Assembly (NCBI GenBank): GCA_964570935.1
Contig: CAZMZP010000041.1
Coordinates: 1 to 46,434 of the forward strand
DNA: 46,434 nt
Origin: JAFGJU01 sp964570935
GTDB lineage: Bacteria; Eisenbacteria; RBG-16-71-46; JAFGJU01
Direction of reading: 5' to 3'
Shown piece by piece: positions 1 through 8,080 of the stretch (the first letter of the stretch is position 1; each line of letters begins with the position of its first letter). The notes under the pieces are model-generated. The model saw nothing but the letters and a program-made list of their open reading frames with translations. It searched no databases and was not told where the DNA came from. Made by a program: the position numbers and the translations under genes.

Positions 1-1066
1 TGCCGTGAGCGCACCGCTCCACCTCGAGCGAGATCTGGCCGAGGTTTATCTCCGGGACCACGAAGCCCTTGACCTTTCCGGCAAGCTCTTCGATCTTCTT
101 CTCTGGGAACGGCCACACCACGATCAGTTTTAGCACTCCGACCTTCATGCCTTCCGCGCGGGCGTTTTCGATGGCCAGCTGGGAGACGCGCGCGGAGATT
201 CCGTAGGAGCAGACGATGACGTCGGCGCCCTCGCACTGTTCTTCCTCGTACTGGGCTATCTTGTCGCGGTTCTTGCGGATCTTCGCGACCAGACGTTCAA
301 TCAGCGCCACCTGGGCCTCCTCGGTAATGACCGGATAGCCCTTCTTGTCGTGCGTGAGACCCGTTATGTGCATCTTGTAGCCCTCGCCCGCCAGGGCCAT
401 CTGCGGCACGCCGTCCGGGTCCGGGTCGTACGGGAGGTACTTCTCGGGCGGAACGCGCGGCGTCCTCCTTTTCGTGATCTCTATCTTGTCGGCGGGAGGA
501 ATCACGACCTTCTCGGTCATGTGGCCCACCACCTCGTCGCTCATGACGAGGACCGGGGTCCGGTACTGCTCGGAGAGGTTGAAGGCCTTCACCGTGAAGT
601 CGAAGCATTCCTGCGCGGAGGACGGGCAGAGGGCGATTATCTCGTACGGTCCGTGCGAACCCCACTTGGCCTGCATCATGTCCGCCTGGCCCACCAGGGT
701 CGGGAGACCCGTCGACGGGCCCCCTCTCTGCACGTTGACGATCACGCACGGAGTCTCGGTTATGATGCCCAGTCCCAGGTTCTCCATCATCAGGCTGAAG
801 CCGGGCCCGCTGGTGGCGGACATCGTCTTCTGGCCCGCCCAGGCGGCGCCCAGTATGGCGTTCATGGACGCCAGTTCGTCCTCCATCTGGATGAATATGC
901 CGCCCACCGAAGGCAGCCTCTCCGCCAGGTGTTCCGCCACCTCTGTGGAGGGGGTGATGGGATAGCCGGCAAAAAAGCGGCATCCCGCAGCCAGTGCGCC
1001 TTCCGCGCAGGCTTCGTTGCCGCTCAGAAAGTGCTCACCGGTGAGCACGCCGCTTTCATTTTCCAA
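1..1066 (-). CDS. korA: 2-oxoglutarate:ferredoxin oxidoreductase, alpha subunit (partial, C-terminus off left edge)
   Basis: The enzyme oxidatively decarboxylates 2-oxoglutarate to succinyl-CoA with ferredoxin, or runs the reductive carboxylation in reverse. About 355 codons are visible. The N-terminal pyrimidine-binding domain of the pyruvate/2-oxoacid oxidoreductase family carries FFAGYPITPSTEVAEH, the glycine-rich SATSGPGFSLM and the RGGPSTG stretch. A segment beginning QADMMQAKWGSHG, typical of KorA rather than PorA, follows, then the C-terminal domain with VVWPFPEKKI. The start is TTG at 1066-1064, because GGAGGTGG lies just upstream and no ATG in this frame fits the family N-terminus. 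It overlaps the korD stop by 11 bp, indicating coupling. The beta and gamma subunits presumably follow beyond position 1. The VorB-type branched-chain oxoacid subunit is the alternative; the close KorA-like motifs favour 2-oxoglutarate. Confidence 0.9.
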   Translation of the reverse strand, partial: MENESGVLTGEHFLSGNEACAEGALAAGCRFFAGYPITPSTEVAEHLAERLPSVGGIFIQMEDELASMNAILGAAWAGQKTMSATSGPGFSLMMENLGLGIITETPCVIVNVQRGGPSTGLPTLVGQADMMQAKWGSHGPYEIIALCPSSAQECFDFTVKAFNLSEQYRTPVLVMSDEVVGHMTEKVVIPPADKIEITKRRTPRVPPEKYLPYDPDPDGVPQMALAGEGYKMHITGLTHDKKGYPVITEEAQVALIERLVAKIRKNRDKIAQYEEEQCEGADVIVCSYGISARVSQLAIENARAEGMKVGVLKLIVVWPFPEKKIEELAGKVKGFVVPEINLGQISLEVERCAHG

Positions 1067-1376
1067 CTTTCTCCACCTCCGTTTCTTTCTCCTTGTCTAC
1101 GTCCACGGTGTAGATGGCAAACTCGGGACAGAGCATGTCGCAGAGCTTGCAGTTGACGCAGGCCTGCTCGTTCTTCGGCACAGGGTAGTGGTACCCCTTC
1201 GAGTTGAACTCGTACGACAGTTCCAGAACGTCCCTGGGGCAGTACTCGACGCAGAAGCCGCACCCCTTGCACCTCTCCTTTATGAGGAAGACTTTTCCCT
1301 TGGGTATCTGGAGCTTGTCTAGGTCGAGGGGAGTTCTCCAGTACTTTGGCTTCTCAGAAGTTGAGGGCTCTCCCAT
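1056..1376 (-). CDS. korD: 2-oxoglutarate:ferredoxin oxidoreductase, delta (ferredoxin) subunit
   Basis: Small 2x[4Fe-4S] ferredoxin-like subunit of 106 aa that passes electrons from the KorAB catalytic core to soluble ferredoxin. Two classical cluster motifs are visible, CKGCGFCVEYCP and CVNCKLCDMLCP, separated by about 26 residues. An N-terminal extension contains KYWRTPLDLDKL, and the tail is acidic and lysine-rich. The chosen ATG (1376-1374) has GGAGGA nine bases upstream. An in-frame TTG eight codons earlier lies before that Shine-Dalgarno and is less likely. It is the first gene of the operon, read from the promoter at 1462-1491, and its stop overlaps the TTG start of korA. Confidence 0.9.
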   Translation of the reverse strand: MGEPSTSEKPKYWRTPLDLDKLQIPKGKVFLIKERCKGCGFCVEYCPRDVLELSYEFNSKGYHYPVPKNEQACVNCKLCDMLCPEFAIYTVDVDKEKETEVEKVGK

Positions 1377-1461
1377 GCTTTTCAATCCTCCATGCGACAA
1401 GCCGCGAAGCGCTTCCTGGCGAAAACGTAGCGGATATGGTGTATCTAAATGTAAGACAGTT

Positions 1462-1491
1462 AGTATATTCCACCTGCGGCCGGCCTGTCAA
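1462..1491 (-). promoter_or_regulatory. Predicted sigma70-type promoter for korDA
   Basis: On the minus strand TTGACA (1491-1486) and TATACT (1467-1462) are separated by 18 bp. Transcription would begin near 1455, giving an untranslated leader of about 80 nt before korD. The spacing and near-consensus hexamers support it; it has not been tested. Confidence 0.65.
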
Positions 1492-1576
1492 ACAATTTGT
1501 GCCCCGGGTCCCGCGCGGCGGCCTCCGCGCACAACTGCCGGGTTGTAAGCGGCCGGTCCAGGTGATAGGATTCGGC

Positions 1577-4500
1577 ATGCGACGTGGTTTCGCAAGGATA
1601 AACGCGGCAATTCGTTGTGGACGTCATCACGCAATGCACAGACTCGCAATAGCCATCTTCTTCATAATGGTCTCGGTTCCAGTCGCGGCGGCCGCCGCCG
1701 TGACCGGCGCGTGGGACTGGTATCCCGGCGGGGACGTCCTGTCCCCGAGTTCTCTGCTTCTCCGGCCTCACGGGCTGTTGTTCCCGCCGCACATGTACCT
1801 GGCCGTGAAGCCCGGTCTGGAGCTCAAGAGCGTGGACTTCTCGGTGGACTCGGATTCCGGCGTCGTGAGAAGGACCGCCTCCGTCATGGGAGTGGACGTG
1901 GAGCCGCCCGTGACGGTCCCGCTTTCGCGGTACGCGGCGCTCATGGGCAGACACAGGTACGCCCAGATGTGGAAGACGGAGGCCAGGAGGGGAGTCAGGG
2001 ACCTGTCTGAGGCAGGCAGGGCCGGCGGGCTCTTCAGCATAGACCTGCCCATCAAGTTTCCGAGGGCGGTGCAGGCGGTGGTGGGCAAGGGCAAACCCAA
2101 CCTCAGAGTGTCGGGCAGCGAGACGATTTCCTTCAGCGGCAACAGCAACTGGACAGTAGGCCAGAAGTTCAGCGAGTACGGCCGTCAGAGCAAGTTTCCG
2201 CGTCTGGACATGAGACAGGACTTGGTGGTCAAGCTGGACGGCACGATAGGCGACAAGATAGACGTCGACTGGGACCAGAGCAGCGCCGCGCGCACGGAGC
2301 TGCAGAACAGGATCCGCATCAAGTATCACGGTTACGACGACGAGGTCATCCAGAGCGTCGACCTCGGGAACACGAACCTGTCCATCCCCAACACGCAGTA
2401 CGTGAGCTACTCGGGGACGCACGAGGGGCTTTTCGGTATCAAGACCGTGGCGAGACTGGGCAGCGTGGACCTGGCCGTGATCGCAAGCAAGCAGGAAGGC
2501 AAGCCCGACAAGCAGAGGATCTCCGGGGGAGCGAAGGAGGTCCAGAAGCAGATAAGCGACCTCGAAAACAAGAAGCGCACGTATTTCTTCCTCGACCCGC
2601 CCGATTTCCCGGACCGCGACACTCTGCGCGTCATAGACCCGGCCAGCGTCCAGGTCTACATAGACGACCTGAACGGCTACAACAACGAGACCGGGACGAT
2701 AAAGGGCAAGAGGGCCTACCTGTACACGGCCGAAGGGACCAGGGACACTTCCTACTTCGAGGGCAACTTCGACGTCAAAGAGCCGAACGTGGACTACACC
2801 TTCGAGTATTTCTACGGCGTCTCTTTCCCGATACTCGTCATCCGCGGCGCGGTACCCTCCAACTACGTGATGGCGGTCACGTACAGGGAACTGGTCAACG
2901 GCCAGGAGCGCTGGGTGGGGAACCCGAACCCGGCGGAACTGGAGCTGAAGATGGTCGCGCCGCCGGTGGACGAGCTGGCCGCGGACGTGACCACTGGGAA
3001 GTGGGGTCCGCTGGCCAGGTACGAGCTGAAGAACGTGTACTTCCTGGGCTCTGAAGCCATCATCAAGGACAGTTTCAAGCTGGCCATCAAGAAGCGGAGC
3101 GGCGGCGCCGGCGTGGACCAGGAGGCCCTGAACGAGATCCCGTACATCCAGATACTGGGGCTGGACACGCGGGGCCTGATCGCCGGGAGCCCGCCCGACG
3201 GACTCATAGACGAAGGGCAGCTCCTCGACCTCACCAACGGCATTCTACTCTTCCCGGACCTCCATCCGTTCGCGCCCGACTCGTTCGACGTGACGAGCTG
3301 GGTGCTGGGCGCGAGGCCCGACACACTGAGCGGGGACGAGACGAACCCCAACGTCTACAAGAAGAAGTATCCGAACTCCTTCCTGGACACACGCTACTAC
3401 CTGGACGTGCAGTACCGTAGCCCGCAGACCACGTTCTACCTCGGATGGAACATCCTGGAGAACTCGGAGGTCGTGACGCTGAACGGTGTGACGCTGCAGC
3501 GCGGGGTGGGCTACTCCATCGACTACGACACGGGCGAGCTCGTGCTGCTCACGCAGGACGCGCTCGAGCCCAACGCGGAAGTCTCGGTTGATTTCTCTCG
3601 CGCCTCCACTCTGGGTCTGTCCAAGACGCTCCTGGGGTTCTCGAGCCAGTACAAGCCCACGGAGGACATGGCGTTCGGCACGACGTGGCTCTATGAGAGC
3701 AAGGGCACGACGGAGGAAAGGCCCCGGCTGGAGCAGGAGCCGTCCAGGACGATCGTGGGCGGTCTCAGCACCGCGATGAAGTTCTCGCCGGCGTTCATGA
3801 CCAGCATGGTTGACGCGCTTCCCCTGGTGCGGACCCGCGAGAGATCAAGTCTGTCCTTCTCCGGCGAAATGGGGCTCAGCATCCCGAATCCCAACACGAG
3901 GGACGAGGTCTACATAGACGACATGGAAGGCAACAAGGAGACGAGGCCTCTGGGCCTCTCCCGCTCGCAGTGGAAGCCCAGCAGTGTCCCGGACGACGCG
4001 CTCCCAACCCTGAGCCCGACCGGCAAGCGGCCCCTCTGGTGGTACAACCTGCATTCGCAGTACAACCAGGCCAACGTCGTGCACGAGGGCGACCTGTACC
4101 CGGAGCGCACGGCCGAAGAGCGCGAGCGGGCCATCACGGCCCTGGAGCTGTATTTCAACCAGGCCCAGGGCGCCCACGGTCTGACCCAGGTCCTTTCCTG
4201 GCTGGGAGAGGATTTCACGGAGATGCAGTACGTCGAGGTGTGGGTCAACGACTTTGGAGCCCGGAGGGACCTGTCAAAGAAGATAAGGCTGAGCCTGGGC
4301 ATGGTGAGCGAGGACGGCACGTGGGACCCCGACAGCCTCCCCAACAGCCGGCTCGACACCGAGGACACGTCTCCTCCCAACGGAGAGCTGGACATCTCTC
4401 CCACCGACGAGGACACGGGGCTGGACGGAAAGATGAACGGCCAGGAGCTCTGCCTGTCGGGCGTGACCGGCGACCCGCCTGACTGCAGCGAGGACGACTA

Positions 4501-7411
4501 CCTGTACGAGCCGGAGACCGCGCCCACCGATTTCTCCCACATCAACGGCACCGAGGGCAACAGAAGGGCCACGCCCCACCCGATTCCCGACACGGAGGAC
4601 CTGGACGGCGACGGAACTCTGGACGTCGGACAGGACTACGTGGAGTACTCCGTGACCCTGGAGCCGGACAGTCGTTTTCAGGTGAGGGACAACGGGAACG
4701 GCTGGAGGCTCTTCAGGATACCGCTGTCCGACACTCTGGCCACTGAGGTCGGGCTGCCGCGCTGGGACAACGTCAAGCACGCCAGGCTCTGGTTCGACGG
4801 GTTCGCGGAGGGCGAGAGGCTGCAGATAGCCGGAATCGAGATAGTCGGGAACAGGTGGGTGCTCACGCCCGTTTCGAACGAGACCTCGTTCGCGGAGGGC
4901 GAAAGGTTCTTCGTTGGAGTGATAAACAACAAGGACAACGGCGACATATACCAGCCGCCGCCCATCCGGATAGGCGAGCAGAACAACATACCCAACAGAG
5001 AACAGTCCCTGGTTCTGTCGGCGAAGAACCTGTTCCCGTCGGACACCGTTTCCGCCTACAAGGCCTTCGCCGGCGGCAGCGATTACACGCAGTACGAGAG
5101 CCTCAAGTTCTGGCTGAGGGGGGATTCGGACTCGCTCGTCTACTTTATTAGGTTTGGGACGGACAGTCTGAACTACTACGAGTACGCCACCACGGTCGGC
5201 CCCACCTGGCAGTCCAAGGAGTTCGGCCTGGAGGACCTGAGCATAATCAAGGAGGGGCTTTCTTCGTCGGTGGCGGACACGACCATCCTGACTGCCGACG
5301 GCTGGCTGCGGCTCAAAGGCCGGCCCTCCTTCACGAGCGTCAAGAGAATCACGATGGGACTCGTCAACTTGCCGTCCAGGACCGGCTCGTCCATGGTCGC
5401 CTCGGACAGCGTCTGGGTGGACGAGTTGATACTCACTGGGGTCAAGAAAGAGATCGGCATGGCGAGGCGGCTGTTCGTGGAGACCAAGTTCGCCGACCTC
5501 CTGTCAGTCACTTCGCAGATGGAGTCCAGGGACCAGGACTTTCTGTCCATCGGAAACACGAGGGGCAGCGGCCGCAGGACCGACACCTACTCAGTCTCGG
5601 GCTCCATGGCGCTTCACAAGTTCATACCTAGGGGGCAGTTCAGCATTCCGGTGACGTTCTCGCTTTCGTCCAGAAAGGAGATACCCAAGTTCCGGAGTGG
5701 TGACGACATCGTGCTGACGAAGGAGCTCGAAGAGGCGCAGACCGCGAGGGGTGGGTCGAGGACCATCGGCTTCAGCTTCAGGAAGTCCCCGTCGCCCAAC
5801 AAGTGGCTCAGGTACACTCTCGAGGCCATGGGCATAGGGTTTTCCATCACCAACACTCATTCCGCAAGTGTGACCAGCGTTGATTCCTCCCGCACGATGG
5901 CCGGGTCGTTCAGCTACAGTTTCAGTCCTCCGGCGCACTCCGCCCTGAAGATTCCGTTCGGGCGCGGGAAGAAACTCTCGCTGTCTCTGCTGCCGAGCTC
6001 TCTGGTGTTCACGGCCCGCGGCGCCAGCTCCAGGTCCAAGTCGTACTCGCGCGACACGGAGGACCCGCTCACGCTGATACCCAGGACGGACGTGCGAAGG
6101 AGAGCGGGAGACTTCTCGGCCCAGGCGTCGTACGTGCCCATCTCGATACTGAAGTGCAGCTATTCGATGAACACGAGCCGCGACTGGCAAATATACAACG
6201 CCAGTAAGGCCTTCGGGAACATCGGCACCGAGGTATCCCGCAGCCAGAGTTTCCGGGCCGACCTGACGCCCAAGCTGGGGAACTGGCTTACGCCCAACGT
6301 GAGCTTTAACAGCTCGTACTCAGAAGACCACAGGCCGGAGATCACCAGGGCAGACGACGAATCTGACATCAGGAACATCGCCAACTCCGGAGCCGTAGGC
6401 TTCGGCCTGGCCATCCCGCTGTCCCGGCTGTCCCAGGTCTTCACCAGGGCCGGAGGCGGCGCCCGGAAGGACACCGCGTCCGCCGCGGGAGGCGGCGGAC
6501 TGAGGCCGGTGGGCCTCTTGCTGGCCAAGATCGGCGACATCCGGGCCAGCCACTCGATCTCGTACGGCTCCGGTTACTCGAGGATGTACGGGAAGCCGAA
6601 TTTCAGCTACATGCTGGGCATGCGCCGCGCCTACGGCGGCAACGCGCGGTTCGCGGACGACGGAGTGGCAACGTCCAACATCGGGAGCGCGACTTCGCTG
6701 GCCGCCTCCGGACGGCTTCTGCGCGGAATCACCCTGGACGGGAAGTTCGAGACGTCCGACAGGGAGGTGGAGAGCCTCACCGGGGTCAGGGTCGAGAAGA
6801 AGACCACCTGGCCGGAGCTCAAGCTGGCATGGATAGGCGTCGAGAAACAGCTCGGCCTCGCGGCGACCGTGACTTCACTCAGGCTCGATTCCAGCTTCAG
6901 GCGCACGGTCGAGGACTACGGCGCCAAGGGGAAGCCCAGCGAAAAGGTGGTCAGCAGGAGCGACTGGCAGCCGCTGCTGAACGTCACGGCGTCGTGGAAG
7001 AACGGGATGAGGACCAGCTACACCTCAAGCTTCTCGACCATCGAGACTGAGAGCTACGTGGGGTCGGGCTACATGTCGACGTCGAGGACCTCCCGTCACT
7101 CTTTCAGCTTCCAGAAGACCCTGGACGCGACCAAGGGTATTTCGCTGCCGTTCGCTTCCAGCAAGAAGTTCAAGCTGAAGAGCAGCGTGAACCTGGGCGT
7201 GGTGGTCCAGTACTCGAGCGCCAGCTCCACCATCCCGCCTCAAGTCTCCGAGAAGACGGACGATCTTTCGGTCACGTCCACCGCCACGTACAGCTTCAGC
7301 ACTAACCTCTCGGGCAGCCTCAACTTCGGGTTCACCCAGAACCGGGATCTGCAGATCGGTGTCACCAGGAGGGGGCTCACGATGGGCCTCACCGCCTCCT
7401 TCAGGTTCTAG
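1577..7411 (+). CDS. sprA: SprA/Sov-type outer-membrane translocon (type IX secretion channel homologue)
   Basis: A very long protein of 1,944 aa, the usual size range of SprA/Sov. SprA forms the 36-strand outer-membrane barrel through which type IX secretion cargo leaves in Bacteroidota. Visible hallmarks are the N-proximal block with ETISFSGNSNWTVG near residue 174, the block NPNTRDEVYIDDMEG near residue 771, long runs of alternating polar/hydrophobic beta-strand sequence, many aromatic-Gly turns, and a C-terminal Phe (TASFRF) typical of barrels. A signal peptide is present (IAIFFIMVSVPVAAAAA). The start is uncertain: ATG 1577 has AGGTGA/TAGGA upstream but gives a long charged n-region, whereas ATG 1634 gives a textbook signal peptide without a good Shine-Dalgarno. 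The gene stands alone, divergent from korD. No other type IX gene (GldK, L, M or N) is in the window. Confidence 0.88.
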   Translation: MRRGFARINAAIRCGRHHAMHRLAIAIFFIMVSVPVAAAAAVTGAWDWYPGGDVLSPSSLLLRPHGLLFPPHMYLAVKPGLELKSVDFSVDSDSGVVRRTASVMGVDVEPPVTVPLSRYAALMGRHRYAQMWKTEARRGVRDLSEAGRAGGLFSIDLPIKFPRAVQAVVGKGKPNLRVSGSETISFSGNSNWTVGQKFSEYGRQSKFPRLDMRQDLVVKLDGTIGDKIDVDWDQSSAARTELQNRIRIKYHGYDDEVIQSVDLGNTNLSIPNTQYVSYSGTHEGLFGIKTVARLGSVDLAVIASKQEGKPDKQRISGGAKEVQKQISDLENKKRTYFFLDPPDFPDRDTLRVIDPASVQVYIDDLNGYNNETGTIKGKRAYLYTAEGTRDTSYFEGNFDVKEPNVDYTFEYFYGVSFPILVIRGAVPSNYVMAVTYRELVNGQERWVGNPNPAELELKMVAPPVDELAADVTTGKWGPLARYELKNVYFLGSEAIIKDSFKLAIKKRSGGAGVDQEALNEIPYIQILGLDTRGLIAGSPPDGLIDEGQLLDLTNGILLFPDLHPFAPDSFDVTSWVLGARPDTLSGDETNPNVYKKKYPNSFLDTRYYLDVQYRSPQTTFYLGWNILENSEVVTLNGVTLQRGVGYSIDYDTGELVLLTQDALEPNAEVSVDFSRASTLGLSKTLLGFSSQYKPTEDMAFGTTWLYESKGTTEERPRLEQEPSRTIVGGLSTAMKFSPAFMTSMVDALPLVRTRERSSLSFSGEMGLSIPNPNTRDEVYIDDMEGNKETRPLGLSRSQWKPSSVPDDALPTLSPTGKRPLWWYNLHSQYNQANVVHEGDLYPERTAEERERAITALELYFNQAQGAHGLTQVLSWLGEDFTEMQYVEVWVNDFGARRDLSKKIRLSLGMVSEDGTWDPDSLPNSRLDTEDTSPPNGELDISPTDEDTGLDGKMNGQELCLSGVTGDPPDCSEDDYLYEPETAPTDFSHINGTEGNRRATPHPIPDTEDLDGDGTLDVGQDYVEYSVTLEPDSRFQVRDNGNGWRLFRIPLSDTLATEVGLPRWDNVKHARLWFDGFAEGERLQIAGIEIVGNRWVLTPVSNETSFAEGERFFVGVINNKDNGDIYQPPPIRIGEQNNIPNREQSLVLSAKNLFPSDTVSAYKAFAGGSDYTQYESLKFWLRGDSDSLVYFIRFGTDSLNYYEYATTVGPTWQSKEFGLEDLSIIKEGLSSSVADTTILTADGWLRLKGRPSFTSVKRITMGLVNLPSRTGSSMVASDSVWVDELILTGVKKEIGMARRLFVETKFADLLSVTSQMESRDQDFLSIGNTRGSGRRTDTYSVSGSMALHKFIPRGQFSIPVTFSLSSRKEIPKFRSGDDIVLTKELEEAQTARGGSRTIGFSFRKSPSPNKWLRYTLEAMGIGFSITNTHSASVTSVDSSRTMAGSFSYSFSPPAHSALKIPFGRGKKLSLSLLPSSLVFTARGASSRSKSYSRDTEDPLTLIPRTDVRRRAGDFSAQASYVPISILKCSYSMNTSRDWQIYNASKAFGNIGTEVSRSQSFRADLTPKLGNWLTPNVSFNSSYSEDHRPEITRADDESDIRNIANSGAVGFGLAIPLSRLSQVFTRAGGGARKDTASAAGGGGLRPVGLLLAKIGDIRASHSISYGSGYSRMYGKPNFSYMLGMRRAYGGNARFADDGVATSNIGSATSLAASGRLLRGITLDGKFETSDREVESLTGVRVEKKTTWPELKLAWIGVEKQLGLAATVTSLRLDSSFRRTVEDYGAKGKPSEKVVSRSDWQPLLNVTASWKNGMRTSYTSSFSTIETESYVGSGYMSTSRTSRHSFSFQKTLDATKGISLPFASSKKFKLKSSVNLGVVVQYSSASSTIPPQVSEKTDDLSVTSTATYSFSTNLSGSLNFGFTQNRDLQIGVTRRGLTMGLTASFRF

Positions 7412-7479
7412 CCGGTTCTCCGGGCGGGCCGTGACCCCGGGTCTCTCGAATCCGGGCCTCTCCGCGGCCAAGTTTTTCC

Positions 7480-7508
7480 TTGTCATTTGGTTAACCTTGT
7501 AGTAGATT
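7480..7508 (+). promoter_or_regulatory. Predicted promoter of the rimP-nusA-infB operon
   Basis: TTGTCA (7480-7485), a 17-bp spacer and TAGATT (7503-7508). The start point would fall near 7515, immediately before the stem-loop at 7516-7541, so that hairpin would form the 5' end of the transcript. The stretch 7412-7479 before it shows only GC-rich sequence and a weak T-run, with no convincing terminator for sprA. Confidence 0.55.
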
Positions 7509-7515
7509 GTCCTCG

Positions 7516-7541
7516 AGAGTGGACCCATTCTTGTCCACTCT
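7516..7541 (+). promoter_or_regulatory. 5'-end stem-loop in the rimP leader
   Basis: A perfect 9-bp inverted repeat, AGAGTGGAC and GTCCACTCT, encloses an 8-nt loop and ends 14 nt before the rimP ATG. It starts at about the predicted transcription start. It could stabilise the mRNA 5' end, limit ribosome access to rimP, or bind a regulator. The following ATATTTT is a weak U-tract, so a terminator of upstream transcription is an alternative. Confidence 0.5.
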
Positions 7542-7555
7542 TATATTTTGGTGTG

Positions 7556-8074
7556 ATGATGCAACTGGTTGACAAGGTTTGGACGATCTGCGAACCCGCC
7601 ATCCGCGAGCTCGGGCTCGAGCTAGTCGAGGTGGAGCACGTAGGTGCGCCCGGAGGGGTGGTGCTGAGGCTCTACATCGACCGGGAGGGCGGAGTCACGG
7701 TGACTGACTGCGCGGGAGTCAGCCGTGAGGTCGGGCACCTGCTCGACGCCGAGGACGTGATGCAGGGGCGCTATTTTCTTGAGGTGTCTTCTCCGGGCGT
7801 CGACAGGGTCGTCAGGAAGCCCGAGCATTTCGAGAGATTCCGGGGACGCGAGGTCCGGGTCCGGACGAAATCGCCGGTCGACGGGAAGCGGAAACTGGCC
7901 GGCAGGATCGCGTCGTGCAGCAGCGACACTCTGTGCATTCAGTGCGAGACCGGCGAGGTTGTGGAGGTGCCCCTGGATTCGATAGAGAGGGCCAGCCTCC
8001 GCGGCGAGCTGGATTTCGGAAGAGGGAAGGGCGGCGAGCCAAGGAAGAAGAAGAGCGGCAAGCACAAGAGGTAG
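7556..8074 (+). CDS. rimP: Ribosome maturation factor RimP
   Basis: RimP helps assemble the 30S subunit. The 172-aa protein has the N-terminal alpha/beta domain (ELGLELVEVEHVG, LRLYIDREGGVTVTDC, the family signature SREVGHLLD and FLEVSSPGVDR), then the C-terminal SH3-like domain (FRGREVRVRTK), and a lysine/arginine-rich tail ending GKHKR. The start is one of two consecutive ATG codons (7556 or 7559); only a weak GGTG lies upstream, right after the leader hairpin. It is the first gene of the classical rimP-nusA-infB operon, 6 nt before nusA. Confidence 0.93.
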   Translation: MMQLVDKVWTICEPAIRELGLELVEVEHVGAPGGVVLRLYIDREGGVTVTDCAGVSREVGHLLDAEDVMQGRYFLEVSSPGVDRVVRKPEHFERFRGREVRVRTKSPVDGKRKLAGRIASCSSDTLCIQCETGEVVEVPLDSIERASLRGELDFGRGKGGEPRKKKSGKHKR

Positions 8075-8080
8075 GCTTTG

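Noticed and set aside
297..983. A 228-codon minus-strand frame over korA
   Set aside because: A different minus-strand frame gives the unmistakable KorA sequence; this one is Gly/Arg/His-rich and motif-free.
1346..1576. In-frame extension of sprA into the korD region
   Set aside because: It overlaps the divergent korD gene and its promoter, and the signal peptide lies far inside; the extension has no protein-like features.
7412..7479. Intrinsic terminator after sprA
   Set aside because: Only short 4-5 bp GC pairings precede the T-run near 7472; too weak to call.
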